Positions 50,601-59,600 of a DNA stretch of 64,000 nucleotides are shown here, one piece after another. Source of the stretch: Symsagittifera roscoffensis (Eukaryota > Xenacoelomorpha > Acoela > Convolutidae); NCBI RefSeq assembly GCF_963678635.1, contig NC_087067.1:31224401-31288400 (forward strand), given 5' to 3'. The translations under genes and the position numbers were made by a program. Within the stretch, counting starts at the first letter, position 1. Every line of letters starts with the position of its first letter. Under the pieces are notes generated by a model. The model saw only the letters and a list, made by a program, of their open reading frames with translations. It was not told the DNA's origin and made no database searches.

Positions 50601-53600
50601 TTTTTTCGGTCGTCTGAAAATGTTGAAACGATGCCGCGTCACAGCGCATGAGGCTTGTTTGCTGGTCGTGAAACTTCAATGCTGTCATATTACTGTATCG
50701 CTTTTGATTAAGACTCAGTCAAAAGGCAGTCAATTTTTCCCGTGAATAATCAAGATTCGAATTTTACCATAAATCTCCTTCTATGCTAAGCGAGGCAAAA
50801 TATGCTTGCATTTTCGTTGACGGATTCATTTTTGTTGACGGACCCTAAAAATTTTCTAAAGGCGCCCTGGGCGCCAATATATACTAACTCTGAGGGTGTA
50901 GCGCGCCGAAAAAACGCAATTTTTTTGGTCAAAATTTTCCAAAAAGTGCCTAAAAACGCCCAAAATTTTGCCTGCCGCGCAAAAAATTGGCCAAAACAGG
51001 GACTTTTTAGTGCTTTGGGAGAACTCAAAAAATCAATTCGGTCGACCTAAAAAAAGGTCGACAAAAATTTTGAAATTTTTTTGAAAATCCCCACCCCCTT
51101 GAGAAAATCCTAGATTTGTATATATAAATATATTTGTTTATGAATGCAGTTTGTGAAATATTTGATTTTGAATACGTATGATATGTTCATATATTAATTT
51201 TTAGGTGGATGTGATTGGTTTAATCCACTTCTGGGGAGTGACCATTAACACAGTGTCCACTATCAACCTCATCCTGGCCATAGGTCTGGCAGTGGACTAC
51301 GCCGCCCACATCGGACACGCATTCATGGCCACCGCCGGATCCCGAAAGAGTGAGTCATGATTACACGCTGTCTCAGTTAGTTCGAGAGTATTTGAACTTC
51401 GAGAAAATCACGTAGTTATGACTATGTAGGTGTTGATTCCTACAAAATTTTCTGAATATTTTTTGTAGTTGTAGCTCAAGTGGCAAAACTTAAACCTAAA
51501 TATCGGAATAATAACTGCAGATGTACAAATTTTCATCGGAGAAGAAATAGATGTTCAAACTTTCATCGGAGAAGAAATAGATGCTCAAATTTTCATCGAA
51601 GTAAACTCGAAGTAAACATCGGAGAAGAAATACTCATCAATTACGACCTGGAGTATGAATCAAATCTCACCAATGTTAAATTATAAGTGATGCCAATACT
51701 TTTGTTTGTGCGTAGCCCGTACCCGCACCGCTCTCACGGAGATTGGACCGGCAGTGTTCAGTGGAGGCTTCAGTACGTTCCTCGCATTCGCTCCCCTTGC
51801 TATATCAACTTCATTCGTCTTCGAGACATTCTTTAAGGTAATCAACACTCACCATCTAGATCTTTCAAAATGTGTGTCTTCCATGGGGAACAGATATGAG
51901 GTTGTAATAGGGTTTTTAAATTCACATGCCAATTGTTATGAAAATCGCAAGTGAATAAAAAACCTAATTACAACCTCATAAACGACATAATTTATATAGA
52001 ATCTCGTAAAATCAACGTTAATGCCGCTGAATTGCGTATAAAAAATGAGGGGTGGACCATTAAAAACCTCTTTTCACCTTGATTATTTGGATCTCTATAA
52101 CTATATCCCCCTTTTGCATAAAGGGGAGAGATTCGCTACTAGGTATAAAATTCTAATACGCTTGATTTATTTCATTATAGGTGAAGGGGTATTCGTTACT
52201 AGGTACCCGAGGGGGATATAGTTAAAGAGACCCGATTTTTTCCAGATTTTCTTCCTGGTCTGTGTGCTGGGCTTGTACCATGGGTTGATCTACCTTCCGG
52301 TGATGATGAGCTGGCTGGGTCCCGCGCCCTATTCCAGTGCCCATAAGCCAGGCCACGATGACTCATCGGAGCTAGGGGGAGAAGGAAGAGGAGGAGAAGT
52401 AGGAGGAAGAGGGGCAGACAAGGTAAAGAAATCAGAGAATGAAGAATGGACTAACGTGGTACGCTTATACCTTCATGCTTGCCCATCATTCCACATGTAT
52501 TAGCATTGCATTCCACTCACTTTCAATACATTCACACTAATTTTAACCATTTTCACTCACGACAAAGTATTCCATCGTATGATCGAAACTACACATACAA
52601 CTCTAACGGCTGTTGTGTCCGCCTCTCAATCTTGCGGTTGATGAATCAAAAAACCATTAGTATTCATACTTTTTTCTCATAAATAATTGACCCTCTGAAA
52701 AAAATTGGAGTCTTAGAGCACTGGCTCTCGAAAAAAAATCCAATTTAAAATTGGTTAAAAAAGTTCGAAAAAATTTCAAGATTTTTTGTTACTTAGAATA
52801 AAAACAAATAAAATCTTAGAAAAATGTGAGTTCTTTTTACCCGATGTCAGCAATCACAAAACGGGGGTAATTTTTTGAGTCAACAGTTCTGGAAAAAAAA
52901 ACTTTGAATGCCGAAAGCATAAACTTTTTCATTGAACAGAAAAAACGAAAAGTAAGCTAATTTCTGAGGGCTGACAATGTTTTTCTTCTCCGTTCTATCG
53001 TTGTACTCTTTTATTATGTCTTCTGTTTTCCTTTCTTCATGAATCTTTATCAAAAACCAACACCGTTTGCTCTCTCAGGTTTCAGCTGCCCAGAACATCA
53101 CTACCCCTGGTCCAGTTTGCATTACTGCACAGATGGATTTTGTATTAGCATTCATTCAGAGTCGGTGAACGTAGTTCAGACTCTTATATAGTTCATGATG
53201 ATTCTTTTCAGGAAAAGTTTAAATACGTGTTTAGGCTCAAATTTTTTTCGTGGTTTTTATTTACAATCGTGGTATTATTTTTTGTTTTACGTGGCTTACG
53301 ATTGTGAATTTTTTAAATTTAAAATGGTATTTTTTGTTCTAAGTTTACCTACTTTTCTCAGTTAAAAAAGGCAACCTCCACTATCGAACAGCAAAAGCGT
53401 AAAGGTCACGAAAAACAAATTCGACTTCTAGTTTCGAAAGTGGAATTTAATTTTCAGATTTCCCAGCGAAATAAACATTTTTCATATTAATTCACTTTTC
53501 TCAAATTGAGTTAATTTTTTATAAAAAAAATTAATCAAAAAATGTTTTTGATAATCAAATAGCTTGAAGGCCATATTTTTTTATTTGAATTTCGAAAGGT

Positions 53601-56600
53601 GAACTTTTTTTCAAAAAAAACAAGTCAGTAATTTTTTTCTGTCTCTTGCTTTTAAGGCTTTTTTTCTGACTGTCTCTTGTCTTTGTTGTTTGAAATTCCG
53701 GTAAAATAATGAAAATACTCACTGAACTTGCGCGTTTTTTTTTTGATACTCACTGAACTTGCAATTTGATGTTTCAGTTCTTTTTAAGTTCCACTAAACT
53801 TTATGGGCCAAAAAACAAGTAAATTACGCGCTCTTACTATGAAAGTGCACATGTCAGGAAATAGACGTGAATAATTTTTTGTTTCAAAAATTGATTTTAT
53901 CAATTGGAGTCAATGAAAGCAGTCAATTATATAGAAACTTGTCAACAATTTGTTTCGTGAAAAGCAAGGAGCTTTAAAGTCATACATTGTTTACTTTGAA
54001 GTCAGTTTTTTTAAAAGTGATGAACGTAGTGAATACTCTTATATAGGTCTTGCTGACGTTTTTTGTTTGTTTTTCCTCGAGAAAAACTCTTAAAACTTGT
54101 TCAGGCTAACTTTTGATTTTTCGCGGTTTTACTTGTGATCACTTTTTTAGTTCAGTGCATTTCCATCATTAAAAGGATGGCAATTTTTGAAAAAGCCAAA
54201 AAAAAATGGCAAATGGAAATTAATTATCATATTTTTCAGTGAAATAAAAGTTTTACCTATTGATCCAGTTTTCTCCAATTGGAATAGTTTTTAAAAAAAA
54301 GTGTCAATCATGTGTTGTTCTATAAATTCGAAGAGCTTCAAGGCTATCTATGAGTTTTTGGAATTTAAAAAATTGAAAATTTTTGAAAGAACAAGTCTTT
54401 TTTCCGTTTTTTTTTCAAATGTCTGTTGGCTCTGCATACATTTCCCAGCGGAAAGAAAACTGTTTTTTGGCCCAAATTTCACTACTTGAATTATTTTTAT
54501 TTTAAAAAAATGCTTTTTGCACAAATTAATTGAGTATAAAATACTTGAATGTCATGGAATTTACATGGAATTCGAAAATTGAAGAAATGATCAAAATTTT
54601 CAAAGAATTTTTGTTCATTTTGAATTATTAAAATTTTTTCATGATTTCATTGATAATTATTTTTAACTCGAATTGGAGCTATCATGACAAACAACAAGGC
54701 GCAAGGAGAACTGATAAAATTGCGCCGCTCACCGGACACTATACTTTGGTCGACAACAGTAAGACAAAGACAAAGTTCAACCGTATTAGCTGGCGGTAAC
54801 AGTTTTTCTTTCAATTAAGCTTCAATTTCACCAACTATCTATATTTATGGAAGTTTGATCAGAGTCATGAACGTAGCGCATACTCTTATATAAGTGTCGA
54901 TGATTTTGTTCTTTTTTTTCAATATGACTTTTGCGGTTTGACGTTTCTTTTTTGATTATGATTAAATTCATTTCACTCCCTTTGTTAAAAGGAAGGAAGA
55001 CTTCACCATTCTAAAAAGAGTAAAATTCACAAAAATGTGCTCAACTTCTAGTTTCGAAAATGGAATTTGGTTTTTAGATTTCTTAGCAAAATAAAAAACT
55101 ACCAATTGATATCCAGTTTTATCAAATTGGGTTACTTTCATCAACCAAATGCTAGCCATGAACTGTCTTAGAAAGTGAAGGAGCTTCAAGGGCATCTTTT
55201 TTTGAAAATCCAACGGTAAGATTTTCGAAAAAAAACAATCAGTCTACTTGCTTGCTTGCTTTTAATTTCTGCTTACTTGCTTTCATTGACTTTGTAGTAG
55301 TTAGAACATAGTTGAAAGATGCCCGAGGGAAAAAGAGCCCGGCCTGAGGGCACGAAGTACCCGATGGCGGCTATTTTGTTCGAGGCCATCCTAACTATGT
55401 TCTAACTGTTGAAGTGTGTTTTTGCTCTTTCTGTTTGTTTTGGAGGACAGAGACGAATATTTTAATTAAAAGTAAATTTGAGAGTACAGTTTGTGGGGTT
55501 AATAATCACAATTCGTACTCGTACTTAGAGTCAATGATTTCTTCGATTCACCTTTTTCAATTGTTATAATTGTGCTTTTTTCAAAAATGAAGTCTCGTTT
55601 CCACTTGATTGTTGGCTATGCTTTGTCCCTGCGATGTTTTGCGCTTTTGTGCTTGCTATATTTATTTTTTACGGGCGCAATATTGTATTGGACAAATTTT
55701 GTAGGTTTCAAGGAACGTAGTTCAGACTCTTATATATATTAAGATGACTTTTCTGTTCTTTTTTTTTTCAAAAAAACTCAAGAATTTGTTCAGGCTCAAA
55801 TATACTTGTTTGAGGTTGAATCAAAATTCTTTGTTCAATTTAGTTCATTTCCTATTTAAGGCCACTAAGGAGCTTTAAAACCGTCTATTTTTTTGCTCAA
55901 TCATTTGAAAGTTGAGATTTTTTTTAATTAAAAGTCAGTATTTGTATTTTTTGTGTTTATTAGCGTTCATTGACTCTTTTTCAAATGTCTGTTGGCTATG
56001 CTTACTTTTTATAAACAGCGAAAATAGTGAAAAGTTCAACATATAATTTTTCATTGCACAGAAAAAGAAAAAAGTAAGCAATTTTCTTCAACTGAACAAT
56101 GTTTTCCTTCTGTTTTGTTAGTTATACTCTTTAATCATGTCTTCTGCTTTCTTTTCTTCTTAAATAAAACGTAACCAATACTAGCTGCGCTTACTCTTTA
56201 TCGTTTCTCAGACGCCTAATAAACTCTAGATTGGAGTTTTCCGTTTTGTGTTATTGCGGGAAGTAATTTTCTGCAGGCTATGATTTTTGATTTTTGTTTA
56301 ACATCACATTTGAAGGTGCATATACAAAACAGTCCCATTCAAATTAGTCAAATACAAAATACTCCGAAAAATCATGTAATGACGGAAAAAAACAGTCCAA
56401 TACAAAACAGTCCGGTTTAAGGCCTGCCAGCTTGTCAAAACAATTATTAATTGGGACTGTTTTTAGGACTGTTTTGTATCGGATTGTTTTTTCGTTCATT
56501 TTCATACTTTTCCGGACTGTTTTGTATTGAACTGTTTTGTATGGGACTGTTTTGTACAGACACGCATTTGAACTATCAAGGCTAGCAAGAAGTCGCAAGG

Positions 56601-59600
56601 AGATCATCTATTAAATTCTTTTGCTTAAGTTTTACTTTTTGATCCAGTTTTCTCAAATTGGGTTCATATTACCAATTTAAGTTACATATTCCCCAGCGGA
56701 ATAAAAAATTTATCTATTGATCCATTTTTTTTTCACTTTGGGTTCATTTTTTCTTAAATGTCAATCATAAATTGTCTTGAAATTAGAAGAGTTTTGAGGT
56801 TATATATTTTTCTTCGAAATTTTTTTCCAACAACCAACGTTACGAGGCCAAACTTTGCATTTTGTGCATTGTAAGCGGATTCCGCGACAAGGACGCCCCC
56901 TTTGTTCTTCTTTTGTTCTTTCATTTTCTTTGACCGTTCCGACAAAATTTAAACGTGTTTAAAGACTTGTCTCTGGAATCCAGGAACATACAAAATTGTG
57001 CTCCTATCCAGTGCACAGTTTCGCCTCGTAATGAACTCATTTCTTTTCTATTCCTTTGTGTTTATGACTCTTTTTTAACTGTCTGTTGGCTATCTTTTTT
57101 TCTGGCTCAGATATATTTGGTTCTTGAATCAAAAAGTTGTTTTGGAGCAATTCTGACGACATTGAACATTGCTGTTCAAATTCTTGAAAAAAATAACATA
57201 ACATTTATAGCACAAATTGTGAGAATGGTAGGATAAACAATTGTGGACCGCTCTAAAATAGACAACTTCGCCTTGGTTACTTCAGCTAAGAAAAAAAACA
57301 TTTTTACCAAAAAAAATTGCACTTTTCCGGCGCGTGCACCTCCCTCAAAGTTAGCATATTTTGGCGCCAAAGGCGCCTTTAGAAAAATTTTAGGGACTGT
57401 TGCCAAAAATGGATTCCTCATAATAGTACAAAGGGGTGTCGAATCCCTGAGGGAGGCGGGAACCCGTCATTACCCCTAAATCCGCCCCTGCTTACAGTGG
57501 TTTTCTTATTCAGCCAATTTCCGACATTTTGAAAAAGCAATTTTTTGCAGTTTTTATGCCATCTCAAAGATATTGCTGTTTTGAGCTCAAATCCAGAAAA
57601 ATTTATCGGCCAACAAAAAAACTCGTATCAGAGCAAAGCCTTGATTGTTCCGATTGCATTTTAATTTATATGGAGTAGTTCAAAGGAGATTATTTGATGA
57701 AATTTTCAGAAAAAAAAGAAAAAAAATTCAAAAACTCTGATATTTCAAAATCTCGCTTTATAAAGTCAAAATGATATAATTTGCATATAACAAGTATTAA
57801 ATAGACTAAACAGCATCCCTTACTCCAATTTCTAGAACGAAAAAAAACTGATCGTATATCAGGGCAAAGCCTTAAATGTTGGGACTGGCCTTTAATCCAT
57901 ATCGAATACTTTTTGGGAAAAAATATTGAAAAACTATAAATTTTGTGGAAAATCAATGACCAAAAAATAAAAATTAAGTCGGGCAAAAAAATATGACCAA
58001 TTAAATAGCCTCAATTCAATTTAGAACGCTTTTGTTTCGCGGGATAATGCAACACGCAAACATATTTGACACGCAAAAATATTTTGCATTAATCTTTCAG
58101 TATTCTGAAAAAATCCTCAAATTGCGCATAAATTAGCCCAGAGCAAGGCCAAATTGGCAATTTTCAAACTCCCAGAACTTTGCAAAAATTGGTTGGAGGT
58201 AAAATATCTGTATATAATTGATTTCAGGGAGTCGATATCTTTAATAGGGTATATTTTTTTTGTCAAAAACTAGTATTTCGATCGCCGAAAACTGACTGAA
58301 TAAATATATCAACTCAAGCATAAATATTCCTTTTTCTTCGTAAGTCGGAACAACTAAATCTCCGCTTACGCGTAATAAACAAAATACATCTTGTTGACAG
58401 CAATCATTGAATGAAAGACAACCATTCAAGACTACAATATCTTTATTGATACCACCCCGAGCACAAATTTTCCGTCATGATCTTCCAGAATAGTCAAAAC
58501 AATAGTATTGAAGTTCCTATAAAGTATTTTTGCTTTCCGTTTGTTTTTAATTTTCCATCAAATTTGATAAAAATATTCTTTAAATCTAAATCTAATTTTG
58601 TGGCTTCGTCCAAATACTTAAAATCAAAGCTGTGCATGTATTAGGCAGATGATATGGAAATTTCAGGTTTTTCTGGTTTTTACAAATTACATAATTTAGT
58701 CAGGGCAGTGATTTTTTCACGGAGAAAAAACGAATCTTTGTTGAGCTTGCTTACTTCTATTTTCGGCGTTTTTCATGGGAATTGCGAAAACAGCATTGTT
58801 GTTGATGCAATAAGCGGGAAAGAATTGTTTGTTTTTGTTTGCTTATTTCTGAATAGCTGAACCAAAAAGCTCGCTTTAGATGGAACTGAGCTCTAAAGAG
58901 CTGAGACAGAGTAAAACAGACAGAAAGAAATCAGTAACATGGAATGGCAGCCCGGAAGCAATTAAGGGTGCTAATCAAGGGCCCAGATCTAGGCCCACTT
59001 CCCCGGGCCAAGTGGTACCAATGTGCCAATTAGACGTACTTCAGACACGTTGAACTAAAAATAGTAAAATACATGTCACAGCATAGACATCTCAGTTTCC
59101 TCACCTTAGATATGGATGATAGATATTAATTGATAGAATAGATCTGTTTCTGTGTGACAATAGATGTAGGTTTTGGGTTTTCGGAGTTGTTTTTGCCGTT
59201 TCTTTTTTCATAGAGCCGTTTTATAAGCTGAACATTTAACCACATAGCCATGTTGATTTTTTTATTCTAAGTATTTACGATTTTTGGCTGCACTTTTTCT
59301 AAGGAGCGTGAGAATTTATCGAAAAAGTTTTTAAAGAATCATTTAATAACCAATTTTTTACTATATAATTGCTTTTATCATAAGCTCAATGACGGCTGGC
59401 TATCAAATTAGTTCAGATGTCGTTTTTATTGGATTTTTCCTCTAAAATATTCTATGAAAAATGAATTGTGAACTTAGGCGAGGTTCACCATTATTAGTCT
59501 TGATCGATTATGGTAACGTTAAGCAAACATCATTAATTATGGAGGCGAATATTCAAAGGACAGGTGGAATTTTAGTTTAATATGATCATTCCTCGAGCGT

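Noticed and set aside
58940-59060. GC-rich stretch open for about 36 codons, possible extra exon of the patched gene
   Set aside because: No acceptor gives the required phase 0 entry, and there is no similarity to the protein family.
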